Shown here one piece after another: positions 1 through 5,802 of a stretch of DNA of 8,229 nucleotides. Under the pieces are notes generated by a model. That model did no database searches and had not been told where the DNA came from. It was given only the letters and a program-made list of their open reading frames with translations. The stretch's first letter is position 1, and each line of letters opens with the position of its first letter. Origin of the DNA: an uncultured bacterium (GTDB taxonomy: Bacteria; Bacillota; Clostridia; Lachnospirales; Lachnospiraceae); assembly GCA_946061355.1 (NCBI GenBank), contig CAMGRE010000111.1, positions 1 through 8,229 of the forward strand, in the 5' to 3' direction. The position numbers and the translations under genes were made by a program.

Positions 1-730
1 GAACCTCTATCCTGTTAACAATATCTCCTTCTTTATAATTCAATATGTAATTTTCTATATCGGAAAAATCCGAATGGGGATTTAACCCCTGAACCAGCTC
101 CAAAAATTCATTTTCGGAAAAGCGCTGTTTTTTTAACAATGCAAACAGTGCGAGATGAAACGGTGAATAGTAATCCTGTCCATTGGATGCAAAAAGCCGC
201 AACTTCAGCAATTGTCTCAAATAAACGACATTTACGCCATCAATCGGCAGCATTCTTTCAAGTTCATCTATTTTCAATTTCTTCAAATCCAACAGCAGCC
301 GTCCTACAGGTGAAATTTTCCTGTTTTTATCCGCAAAGCCCAATTTCACCAGAGTACTTGTATAGTGACGCGCTCTGTCTTCGATTCCTTTATCAAATTG
401 CTTTATCAGCATTTCATAGGACTCACTATTTCGCTGTATCCATTCCACATCACCATTTTGGACGGAATCACAGAAAGCAGGATGTCTCTCCAGTTCCTCC
501 ACAAGTTTGTCGTACGGACCATGCTGCTGAAGGACATCGGGTGACAATTCAATCGCCTGACGATAAAACTCATACTGCGCCAGGCTGTCAGGCAGTGAAT
601 CCCACACCATCTCTTTTTCATTCTGAATATTATCCAGAATTGTCAGATATCCCTGCAATGCATTCACAACATCATTCCGTCTTCCGTTTGTATCCATCAA
701 ATTGAATATCTGATCATCAGAAATCTTCAT
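1..730 (-). CDS. Partial protein, tentative restriction-endonuclease-like N-terminal region (3' end outside window)
   Basis: An open frame of 243 codons runs from ATG at 730 to the window edge with no stop, so the C-terminal part is missing. The start follows GGGGGA with a 6-nt gap. No signal peptide or membrane segment is visible. Residues 1-110 look helical and acidic. Residues about 115-150 resemble a winged helix (YTSTLVKLGF, then KISPVGRLLLD). Residues 160-220 hold LRQLLKLRLF, YYSPFHLALFALLK and LVQGLNP, a layout that recalls the recognition half of AlwI/FokI-like type II restriction enzymes. That comparison is from memory of the architecture; no catalytic PD-(D/E)XK or HNH motif is inside the window. 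Hand-counted GC over bases 1-300 is about 37%, against about 50-55% in rows sampled from the DUF89 and trkA genes, which suggests transfer. It lies 46 nt after the DUF89 stop in the same direction, so it may be read through from that gene. The coding call is firm; the function is weak. Confidence 0.8.
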   Translation of the reverse strand, partial: MKISDDQIFNLMDTNGRRNDVVNALQGYLTILDNIQNEKEMVWDSLPDSLAQYEFYRQAIELSPDVLQQHGPYDKLVEELERHPAFCDSVQNGDVEWIQRNSESYEMLIKQFDKGIEDRARHYTSTLVKLGFADKNRKISPVGRLLLDLKKLKIDELERMLPIDGVNVVYLRQLLKLRLFASNGQDYYSPFHLALFALLKKQRFSENEFLELVQGLNPHSDFSDIENYILNYKEGDIVNRIEV

Positions 731-776
731 GCCAAATCCCCCAATAGTCACATCACCTGAAACGACGCATTCGTAT

Positions 777-1619
777 TTACCTTTCCTCCACAAAAATTCC
801 GGTAAGCTTCGGAACCCGGAACCTGCTTGTAAACAGTTCGCACTTGCACAGGAACGAGTAAAAGATGTGCATGCCCTGATTGCAGAGCGACTCATAATTT
901 CCCTGTCCCTTTGCGAGAATGACATCGGCGTGATCCAATGCCCCCTTTGCCTGATCGGGAAGCATGGAATAGACCGTTCCCGCAATCGGCAGACCATTGG
1001 AAATGACATTCGCCAATCTGTCTATACCCACATCCTCCGCACCCTCCTGCGTGGCATCATTGAGCACTTCACCTCCCCGGACCAGCACATCGATCGTAAG
1101 ATCCGGGAATCGCTTGTGTAGCTGTTCCAAAAAAAGTTTGTCCAGCACAATTTCCCCGCAGTTGTCTGTGATCAGCAAAAAGCTATGCGCAGTGCCGCAT
1201 TGCTCCACAAAGGACCGGATTACCTTTGCATCTCTGTCCTGCAGCTGCGCATTGTCCAGAAGGGACAGAAATGTCTCCTCATCCACATGGTTCATCGCTC
1301 CGAAATCGATGTAATTGCCGACGCGCGCGTAGGCCAGTGCCTTTGCGAGCGGATCTTCAGAAGCTTCTATCCTGTTCCGGACAGTCTCCTCGACGGACAG
1401 CACCAGATCGTTATATCTCTTCTTGATCTCCCGATAAGGGGCTTTCTTACCAAAATACTGTTCATATACCCTGTTGAATTTGTAAACAAGATACGGAGAG
1501 GTGTCATCCTCATCCCGGTTATCTATGATACTCTTTATTTCTGACAGGTATTTTACATCATCCGTCAGATGCTTCTGCTTATCGTACAAACACTCTGCAC
1601 AGCTCTCCGGAACTCTCAT
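777..1619 (-). CDS. DUF89/ARMT1-like damage-control phosphatase (subfamily with N-terminal CxxC)
   Basis: The product is 280 aa and recognisable as DUF89, a cytoplasmic family of metal-dependent phosphatases thought to destroy harmful or mis-made phosphometabolites, including sugar phosphates. Visible signatures are the N-terminal Cys7-x-x-Cys10, GNYIDFGA at 101-108, DNCGE at 152-156, RGGEVLNDAT at 181-190, and DVILAKGQGNYE at 232-243. By comparison with solved family members, Asp152, Asn153 and Asp188 probably bind the metal. The length is normal for the short subfamily. ATG at 1619 is chosen because GGAGAGG lies 9 nt upstream and the CxxC then sits at the usual distance from the N terminus. 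A TTG at 1646 would add nine residues and has its own GAGAGG, so it is a possible but less likely start. The gene follows the GyrI-like gene by 82 nt in the same direction and is probably part of, or a read-through extension of, that operon. The natural substrate cannot be told from sequence. Confidence 0.9.
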   Translation of the reverse strand: MRVPESCAECLYDKQKHLTDDVKYLSEIKSIIDNRDEDDTSPYLVYKFNRVYEQYFGKKAPYREIKKRYNDLVLSVEETVRNRIEASEDPLAKALAYARVGNYIDFGAMNHVDEETFLSLLDNAQLQDRDAKVIRSFVEQCGTAHSFLLITDNCGEIVLDKLFLEQLHKRFPDLTIDVLVRGGEVLNDATQEGAEDVGIDRLANVISNGLPIAGTVYSMLPDQAKGALDHADVILAKGQGNYESLCNQGMHIFYSFLCKCELFTSRFRVPKLTGIFVEER

Positions 1620-1628
1620 CGTTAAATT

Positions 1629-1635
1629 CCTCTCC
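1629..1635 (-). promoter_or_regulatory. Ribosome binding site deciding the DUF89 gene start
   Basis: On the minus strand GGAGAGG sits 9 nt before the ATG at 1619. This supports that start over the TTG at 1646 in the same frame. Confidence 0.65.
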
Positions 1636-1657
1636 GTTTCTTCCAAATTCAGGCTTT

Positions 1658-1685
1658 CCTCTCAGGCCATACCTCTCAAACCATA
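1658..1685 (-). repeat. Imperfect 14-bp tandem repeat in the GyrI-DUF89 spacer
   Basis: On the minus strand TATGGTTTGAGAGG (1685-1672) is followed directly by TATGGCCTGAGAGG (1671-1658), differing at two central bases. A third partial copy, CGTATGG, lies at 1696-1690. Each full unit carries a GAGAGG that resembles a Shine-Dalgarno core. It occupies much of the 82-nt gap before the DUF89 gene. Function is unknown. Confidence 0.6.
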
Positions 1686-1701
1686 CGCGCCATACGCAGG
1701 A

Positions 1702-2334
1702 TCAGATTTTTCTCACCGGATGCCGGATCACTGTCTTCCACTTTTCAGGAGAGACCTTGCGTGCATCCGATAAGTAAATCTCATGATGCAGCCTTTTCGA
1801 TGTCAAATCATTCTCATACCCGTTCTCTGCAAGATACCGGTCCATTTTCTCCACAGTGGCAGGCTCTTCATCAAAGGGACCGATATGCATGATCTGCACA
1901 CAGAGCCCTTCGTCTATGGTCATGTATTCCGCTGATGACAGATCCATTTTTTTCTTCTGCTCAGCCTGCTTTACCGCCCACTCAAAATCAGCCTTTGACA
2001 CAAACTCCGGCAGTCTGATCACCGAGATCCAATGAAAAGTGCTCTTATCGGAATAGTCAATCCCATCCACACCGTCCTGCCACCAGAAGCCTTCCAGCGG
2101 AGGCACAACATACTCATAAAAGCCTTCCATCTTATATCCCGTCTTATAACTCATTTTCAGAGTATATGCAATAGCATACAGAACCCCTACGGCTTTCTGA
2201 TATGCTCCATCTGCTTCATTCGGATCCCCTTCTCCCCTGACAGCAATGTAGTTTGCCTTCGGGACCGTCACAATCTGCGGCTTATCCTTTGGAAGATAGA
2301 ATTCCTTATATTCCTTTTTAAAATCAAATGCCAT
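1702..2334 (-). CDS. GyrI-like small-molecule-binding domain protein
   Basis: The product is 210 aa, a stand-alone GyrI-like (SOUL/effector-binding fold) protein with no DNA-binding domain. Recognisable family blocks are MAFDFKKEYKEFYLP at the N terminus, VRGEGDPNE at 32-40, YEYVVPPLEGFWW at 73-85, and KRLHHEIYLSDARK near the end. Relatives bind hydrophobic or cationic small molecules, and some GyrI-like proteins have been reported to hydrolyse cyclopropanoid DNA-alkylating toxins. A detoxification or ligand-sensing role is therefore plausible but not shown here. The ATG at 2334 is preceded by AAAGGAG with a 6-nt gap. The frame stays open 30 codons further upstream into the VOC gene, but that extension has no family similarity and is left out. 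The gene begins 17 nt after the VOC stop, so the two are co-transcribed. No signal peptide is seen; the protein is expected to be cytoplasmic. Confidence 0.9.
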   Translation of the reverse strand: MAFDFKKEYKEFYLPKDKPQIVTVPKANYIAVRGEGDPNEADGAYQKAVGVLYAIAYTLKMSYKTGYKMEGFYEYVVPPLEGFWWQDGVDGIDYSDKSTFHWISVIRLPEFVSKADFEWAVKQAEQKKKMDLSSAEYMTIDEGLCVQIMHIGPFDEEPATVEKMDRYLAENGYENDLTSKRLHHEIYLSDARKVSPEKWKTVIRHPVRKI

Positions 2335-2351
2335 TCTGCTCTCCTTTCCGG

Positions 2352-2747
2352 CTACTGTACAAAAGAACCGATCTCGATCAGATTGCCCTCGGGATCCGCA
2401 ATATAACATGTCCGCTGTCCCCATGGTTCTGTAGTCGGTTTCATGACTTCTCTTGCTCCCATGCCGACCACCCGTTCAAAGGTACTGTCAACCGCAGCAT
2501 AATTCTCTACCCCAAGCGCTATCTCATAGTGCCCGTTCAGTCCTTTGCAATATGCGAACTTCTTACCGGTCATAGCTTCAAAATCAGACCGTCTGTACAG
2601 CAGGAACAACGTGCCGTCCTTTTCCAGATATACGTTTGATGCATTTTCGTCCTCTTTGATCTCAAACCCCAGAACATCTCTGTAAAAGCGCACCATGACT
2701 GCCATATCTTCCACCATAATTCCAAATCCGTCTAATTTCATATCCAT
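2352..2747 (-). CDS. VOC superfamily (glyoxalase/bleomycin-resistance fold) protein
   Basis: The product is 131 aa, one typical VOC domain made of two beta-alpha-beta-beta-beta modules. The first module shows IMVEDMAVMVRFYRDVLGF (10-28). The second begins at HYEIALGV (73-80) and ends in YIADPEGNLIEIGSF (115-129), the usual glyoxalase/dioxygenase C-terminal motif with Glu125 as a likely metal ligand. The His usually found in the first strand (D-H-V) is replaced by Gly7 (LDGFGIMV), so the metal site may be incomplete or use other ligands. Family members include glyoxalase I, fosfomycin- and bleomycin-resistance proteins and epimerases; the exact reaction cannot be assigned. The start could be ATG 2747 or the in-frame ATG 2741, which is better spaced from the GGGGGAG site. 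The upstream DJ-1 stop codon overlaps that ribosome binding site with a 7-nt gap between the genes, a sign of translational coupling. Confidence 0.93.
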   Translation of the reverse strand: MDMKLDGFGIMVEDMAVMVRFYRDVLGFEIKEDENASNVYLEKDGTLFLLYRRSDFEAMTGKKFAYCKGLNGHYEIALGVENYAAVDSTFERVVGMGAREVMKPTTEPWGQRTCYIADPEGNLIEIGSFVQ

Positions 2748-2754
2748 TCTCCCC

Positions 2755-3345
2755 CTACTCCTGATAACATCCCTTTTTATAAAACTGATACCACTCGCTG
2801 ATCCCTTCCTCGGGCATCAGCTGCATGACACGCATGATCTCCCGTCCGAACTCCAGAGAAGCCGATCCGTTTGCCGTGATGATATTCTTATCCGTCACAG
2901 CCTGCTTCCTGCAAAAGCCTGCCTCATTCGTATAGGCGTCTCCCGCCCACTCCTTCATCTCATTCAGATCATTCGCCGTGTGGTTCACGTCATTGAGCAG
3001 TCCCAGCGTTCCGAGATATGCGGATGCATTGCAGATTGCCGCCACGGTCTTTCCCTGCGCTGCGGCATTCTTTACGAAGGTATCCAGCGCTTCCGATTTC
3101 GTTTCCTTCCAGGTGTTTCCACCGATCAGGATCAGTATATCATAATCCAGCCCTGCTGCCTCGTCAAGGTCATAATCCGGCACGACCTTCAGACCTCCGA
3201 TGGAAGTCACCGGCTCCTTCGTCAGACCGACGATCAAATTCTGAAATCTGTCTCTTCCCACGAAATGAATCGAAGGCGCAATATATGCGTATTCGAAATC
3301 TGTCCATTGCTCAAGTAAAACGTATAACACTTTTTTCTTATCCAT
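2755..3345 (-). CDS. DJ-1/PfpI family (type 1 glutamine amidotransferase-like) protein
   Basis: The product is 196 aa with the DJ-1/PfpI alpha/beta fold. The probable nucleophile Cys105 lies in the elbow motif VAAICNASAYLG (101-112), and the family Glu lies in EQWTDFE (probably Glu18). LILIGGNTW (71-79), NHTAND (121-126) and ITANGSASLEFGREIM (156-171) are further family blocks, the last typical of the YdeA-like/YoaZ-like branch. Relatives act as chaperones, glyoxalases, disputed deglycases or oxidative-stress proteins in the cytoplasm; which applies here is unknown. The residue after Cys is Asn rather than the His of classic amidotransferase-like members. The ATG at 3345 is chosen over in-frame ATGs at 3360 and 3366 because GGAGAG lies 7 nt upstream and the N terminus then fits the family. 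The first 8 nt (ATGGATAA) overlap the end of the WYL regulator gene, so translation is probably coupled to it. Confidence 0.92.
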   Translation of the reverse strand: MDKKKVLYVLLEQWTDFEYAYIAPSIHFVGRDRFQNLIVGLTKEPVTSIGGLKVVPDYDLDEAAGLDYDILILIGGNTWKETKSEALDTFVKNAAAQGKTVAAICNASAYLGTLGLLNDVNHTANDLNEMKEWAGDAYTNEAGFCRKQAVTDKNIITANGSASLEFGREIMRVMQLMPEEGISEWYQFYKKGCYQE

Positions 3346-4258
3346 TTTGATTCTCTCCATAAACATTCTGTATTTTGGTTACCATTTCCAGGAGTTTTTC
3401 ACGCAGTTCCACAGGTTCCAGGATCTCTATCTTGTCCCCGAAGGTCAGCACCCAGACCAGAAGTCCTTCCATATTGGTATAGAAGCCTTCAAAATACAGC
3501 TTCCCGTCAGGTCTCTGTTCAAAACAGTCCGGTCCGTATTCCTCGATCAGACGCCATTTCGCAGTCGGATCGAGGATCGCCTTCACCGTGATATTACGGG
3601 GGAAAATCCTGGAACCCGTGAGATCCGGCGCCGGCGCTTCCCGCATCTGAAAGGTCTGCTCCGTATCTCTGAGCCTGCCCATGCGGTTCAGCTTGAACAT
3701 CCTGAAATCCTGCCTTGTCCGACAGAAGCCATAAACATACCAGCTCGACCACTTGAAAACCAGATAATACGGTTCGATCTCACGCTGCGTATCACCTGAC
3801 GGAGCGTAATAATCAAACAAAAGGATCCTCCTCTCCTCAATCGCATCCTGTATGAGTGCGATCCGCGAAGCAACGATATCCTTATTCCAGGAAGACAAAT
3901 CGATAAGGATCGAATCACTCCCCGAGATCAGTTCTGAAGAGCCCGGCTTGATTTTCTCCATAAGCTGTCCGTAATAATGACTTCCGCTTACGCTGTCAAG
4001 ACTGCGCAGTCCCGCCATGATCATCTTCATATCCTTTGATGTCAGAAGTGTCCTGTCCATGGAATATCCTTCCATGATACTGATTCCGCCGCCCACACCC
4101 TGTGCCGTCTGAATGGGAATCCCCGCCATGCACAGATCCTCGATATCTCTGTTGATTGTCCTTCTGGAAACCTCAAATTTTTCAGCCAGCTCAGGGGCTG
4201 TTGTCCTCTCCTGCTGCAGCAAAACGGAGAGGATTCCGATCAACCTGTCTATCTTCAT
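3338..4258 (-). CDS. WYL-domain transcriptional regulator (DeoR-type HTH, YafY/YobV-like)
   Basis: The product is 306 aa with the full three-part family architecture. A winged helix-turn-helix occupies about 2-60, with recognition-helix text VSRRTINRDIEDL and wing GVGGGISI. A WYL ligand-sensing domain occupies about 135-205, with EPYYLVFKWSSWYVYGFC followed by the basic RMFKLNRMGRL. A WCX C-terminal domain occupies about 225-300. It binds DNA in the cytoplasm, and members repress or activate neighbouring genes in response to an unknown ligand, possibly nucleotide-like. ATG 4258 has AAGGAG 6 nt upstream. It is the first gene of the operon and overlaps the DJ-1 gene by 8 nt, so autoregulation is likely; palindromes at 4327-4371 and 4383-4398 are candidate operators. 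WYL proteins also control some defence loci, but nothing here shows that directly. Confidence 0.94.
   Translation of the reverse strand: MKIDRLIGILSVLLQQERTTAPELAEKFEVSRRTINRDIEDLCMAGIPIQTAQGVGGGISIMEGYSMDRTLLTSKDMKMIMAGLRSLDSVSGSHYYGQLMEKIKPGSSELISGSDSILIDLSSWNKDIVASRIALIQDAIEERRILLFDYYAPSGDTQREIEPYYLVFKWSSWYVYGFCRTRQDFRMFKLNRMGRLRDTEQTFQMREAPAPDLTGSRIFPRNITVKAILDPTAKWRLIEEYGPDCFEQRPDGKLYFEGFYTNMEGLLVWVLTFGDKIEILEPVELREKLLEMVTKIQNVYGENQNG
3353..3358 (-). promoter_or_regulatory. Ribosome binding site of the DJ-1 gene, inside the WYL gene
   Basis: GGAGAG lies 7 nt before ATG 3345 and within the last codons of the regulator gene. It decides the start and places the two genes in translational coupling. 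Confidence 0.6.
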
Positions 4259-4264
4259 TTCAAA

Positions 4265-4270
4265 CTCCTT
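4265..4270 (-). promoter_or_regulatory. Ribosome binding site of the WYL regulator gene
   Basis: AAGGAG lies 6 nt before the ATG at 4258, near-consensus strength and spacing. It supports this start as the head of the operon. Confidence 0.7.
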
Positions 4271-4276
4271 GAAAAT

Positions 4277-4285
4277 ACTATATCA
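4277..4285 (-). promoter_or_regulatory. Possible extended -10 element for the WYL operon
   Basis: TGATATAGT on the minus strand fits an extended -10 (TGN plus TATAGT, 5/6 to TATAAT). No convincing -35 lies 16-18 nt upstream, and initiation here would leave a leader of only about 12 nt starting at the AAGGAG site. The call is therefore weak. The true promoter must lie somewhere in 4259-4430 unless the operon is read through from the synthetase gene. Confidence 0.28.
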
Positions 4286-4326
4286 GCGAAAACACGTCAT
4301 CTGTATGTCATGTTTCAAATATTTTT

Positions 4327-4371
4327 TTACAACGTGACCGCGCCGCATTGTGCCGCATTGCCACGTTGTAA
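4327..4371. repeat. Perfect 10-bp inverted repeat enclosing a direct repeat; candidate operator or leader hairpin
   Basis: Plus-strand arm TTACAACGTG (4327-4336) is exactly complementary to CACGTTGTAA (4362-4371). The 25-nt interval contains two tandem copies of GCCGCATTG (4342-4350 and 4352-4360). No T-run follows the stem on either strand, so a terminator is unlikely. It lies about 70-115 bp upstream of the WYL gene and could be the regulator's binding site or an RNA structure in a long leader. Function is inferred from position only. Confidence 0.6.
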
Positions 4372-4382
4372 CGAATAAAAAC

Positions 4383-4398
4383 CATTTTACGTAAAATG
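4383..4398 (-). terminator. 16-bp palindrome followed by T-rich run; weak terminator or operator
   Basis: CATTTTACGTAAAATG is a perfect palindrome located 32 nt after the stop of the RelA/SpoT-domain gene. On the minus strand it is followed by GTTTTTATT. As RNA it gives a 6-bp, A/U-rich stem with a 4-nt loop, so it would terminate poorly. It may instead be a protein-binding site for the downstream regulator. Both roles are inferred. Confidence 0.35.
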
Positions 4399-4430
4399 AA
4401 CCCTGCCATTGCACCCTGCGCATACAGCAA

Positions 4431-5501
4431 TCATTCTTTATTCAAAAGATATGCACTATATGCATCAAACAGCCGCTTTGCCTGCCTCTCGGCACGTTCC
4501 TTACTGATAGTCAGTGCCATGAATTCTGCTGTCTGCTGCTCGCTGTATCCGCCGCTTAAAAGTCTTGCCGTGCACAAAAACCGCAAAGCCACATTAGAGG
4601 ATACAATATCCAACTCCGTACCGCCAAGCGCATCCCTTGCTATCTTCAGAGCCAGTTCCTCATTTTCCTCCAGCATCTTCTGAAGATCTCCTATCGTATT
4701 GATCTGCAGCCACTTAAGCTGTAAAAGATAACTTTCAGGATTTACCGGACACATTTCCGAATGTTCAATCTCTGTAATCTTCTGAAGGAATTCTTTCATT
4801 CTCCGATTGCGGAGCATATATTCTTTGAGGGAAACAATATCGATCAGTACATCCTCTGCTCCGTCATGTATGATCTTCTCCCGTGTCTGCTCTGTATAAG
4901 TATTCATGTTATCCCGGACACGCATGAATTCCTCATCAATGATCTCAAACAAACCGGCCAGTCTTGCGAACTGTCTGGTCACTGTCCCCGGCATCCCGAA
5001 ATCGCCCTTATAACCCATATCATGATTGATGGCATCCCAGACATGCTGCAGGATTGTCCGGATCTGGATCTCGAACCGCTTTCCGCACACCTCCGGCGGA
5101 TACCCTGCATCTGCAGGCAGTGAGCAGACATAGTGGAGAGACAGATACCCAAAGGAATTTGCCTGCAAAAGCTTTCGTTTGTCAACGGAATTATCGCTGT
5201 CAACAATAAATTTTTGCTCCACCATGTTGCCGATCAAGTCCACATCATCTGAGAAATAACAGACCACTCTGGTGCCGAGAATATCCGTGATATCCTTAAG
5301 ACTCTGATACCTGTCTCCTTTCCGGTAGAGTTTTCCCTCCAGGCTCTTCTCTTTCTTGACCCGGTGTTCCACTGTCATAACCCGTATTCCGGCATCCTTT
5401 ACCAGTTGTTCCAGGATTCCCTGGACAATAATCCCCAGCTGTTCAAAATTTTCCCTATTTTCCCGATACTCCTCCATGATCAGACTGTCTTTCCTGTTCA
5501 T
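4431..5501 (-). CDS. RelA/SpoT-domain (p)ppGpp synthetase-like protein with long C-terminal extension
   Basis: The product is 356 aa. Residues about 25-195 form a RelA/SpoT nucleotidyltransferase domain expected to transfer pyrophosphate from ATP to GTP/GDP to make the alarmone (p)ppGpp in the cytoplasm. Visible signature residues are Arg47, Lys49, Ser53 and Lys57 in HRVKKEKSLEGKL, the metal-binding Asp73 in ITDILGTRVV, FGYLSLH at 117-123, and the catalytic-region motif EIQIRT at 144-149 followed by HVWDAINHD. There is no HD hydrolase domain before it and no TGS/ACT domain after it, so it is a synthetase-only type. Small synthetases RelP/RelQ are about 210-230 aa; here about 150 extra, mostly helical residues follow and I do not recognise them. 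ATG 5501 has AAGGAGG 9 nt upstream. The frame stays open to 5612 but that extension has no ribosome binding site and low-complexity polar content. A promoter lies at 5640-5668. Confidence 0.9.
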   Translation of the reverse strand: MNRKDSLIMEEYRENRENFEQLGIIVQGILEQLVKDAGIRVMTVEHRVKKEKSLEGKLYRKGDRYQSLKDITDILGTRVVCYFSDDVDLIGNMVEQKFIVDSDNSVDKRKLLQANSFGYLSLHYVCSLPADAGYPPEVCGKRFEIQIRTILQHVWDAINHDMGYKGDFGMPGTVTRQFARLAGLFEIIDEEFMRVRDNMNTYTEQTREKIIHDGAEDVLIDIVSLKEYMLRNRRMKEFLQKITEIEHSEMCPVNPESYLLQLKWLQINTIGDLQKMLEENEELALKIARDALGGTELDIVSSNVALRFLCTARLLSGGYSEQQTAEFMALTISKERAERQAKRLFDAYSAYLLNKE

Positions 5502-5510
5502 GGTATCTCT

Positions 5511-5517
5511 CCTCCTT
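5511..5517 (-). promoter_or_regulatory. Ribosome binding site deciding the RelA/SpoT-domain gene start
   Basis: AAGGAGG, a perfect anti-16S match, sits 9 nt before ATG 5501. It rules in favour of this start over the upstream in-frame ATG at 5612, which has none. Confidence 0.8.
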
Positions 5518-5616
5518 ATGACACTCCACCCTGCTTTGAACTTTTGATCCGGGAACGGTCTGATACAATCATTTTTTTCTCCACTGGAGTTGTCATCTTC
5601 CAAATCTGTCATATTT

Positions 5617-5626
5617 CTGCGCGCAG
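5617..5626. repeat. 10-bp palindrome near the predicted synthetase transcription start
   Basis: CTGCGCGCAG is a perfect GC-rich palindrome in an AT-rich surround, about 7-16 nt downstream of the predicted transcription start (about 5633) of the RelA/SpoT-domain gene. The position suits a repressor site, but a 10-bp palindrome may be chance. Confidence 0.35.
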
Positions 5627-5639
5627 TAATATAGAATAT

Positions 5640-5668
5640 ATTTTATCATATTATGTAACCTCGGACAA
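5640..5668 (-). promoter_or_regulatory. Sigma-A-type promoter of the RelA/SpoT-domain gene
   Basis: Minus-strand -35 TTGTCC (5668-5663) and -10 TAAAAT (5645-5640) are separated by exactly 17 nt. A TG at 5648-5647 gives an extended -10 (TGATAAAAT). Initiation near 5633 would give a leader of about 130 nt. Confidence 0.6.
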
Positions 5669-5766
5669 TATTCTTCCGACTTCTGTCAAAATGATAGATA
5701 TTTCAATATAAATTTTCATCATTTATACAATTATTTCACCATAACCGGCAAAGAACTTGTAGCAGT

Positions 5767-5802
5767 CCCCTTTTTGTTGATTATCCCCTTTTTTTCGACT
5801 AT
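5767..5802 (+). repeat. 18-bp imperfect tandem duplication spanning the fusion-gene promoter
   Basis: CCCCTTTTTGTTGATTAT (5767-5784) is followed directly by CCCCTTTTTTTCGACTAT (5785-5802), 15 of 18 bases identical. The -35 lies at the end of the first unit and the -10 begins at the end of the second. It may be a tandem operator or a past slippage event that built the promoter. Confidence 0.65.

Noticed and set aside
139..705. 188-codon plus-strand open frame
   Set aside because: It is antisense to the 243-codon minus-strand frame, which has a good ribosome binding site and sensible protein composition. The plus frame has neither and no recognisable motifs.
1620..1646. TTG start extending the DUF89 protein by nine residues
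   Set aside because: ATG 1619 has a better-placed GGAGAGG and gives the family-typical distance to the CxxC. The TTG is kept only as an alternative.
2335..2424. 30-residue N-terminal extension of the GyrI-like protein
   Set aside because: It runs inside the VOC gene in another frame, and the family N terminus and a strong ribosome binding site coincide with ATG 2334.
2695..3318. Long plus-strand open frame opposite the DJ-1 gene
   Set aside because: It is a shadow of the minus-strand coding sequence, without ribosome binding site or motif support.
4327..4371. Inverted repeat as an intrinsic terminator
   Set aside because: It is not followed by a T-run on either strand; the T-run on the plus strand precedes it.
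5502..5612. 37-residue N-terminal extension of the RelA/SpoT-domain protein
   Set aside because: The ATG at 5612 lacks a Shine-Dalgarno site, while ATG 5501 has a perfect AAGGAGG. The extension is better read as leader.
5683..5688. Perfect -35 hexamer TTGACA on the minus strand
   Set aside because: No -10-like sequence lies 16-18 nt downstream; the TTGTCC/TAAAAT pair is better spaced.
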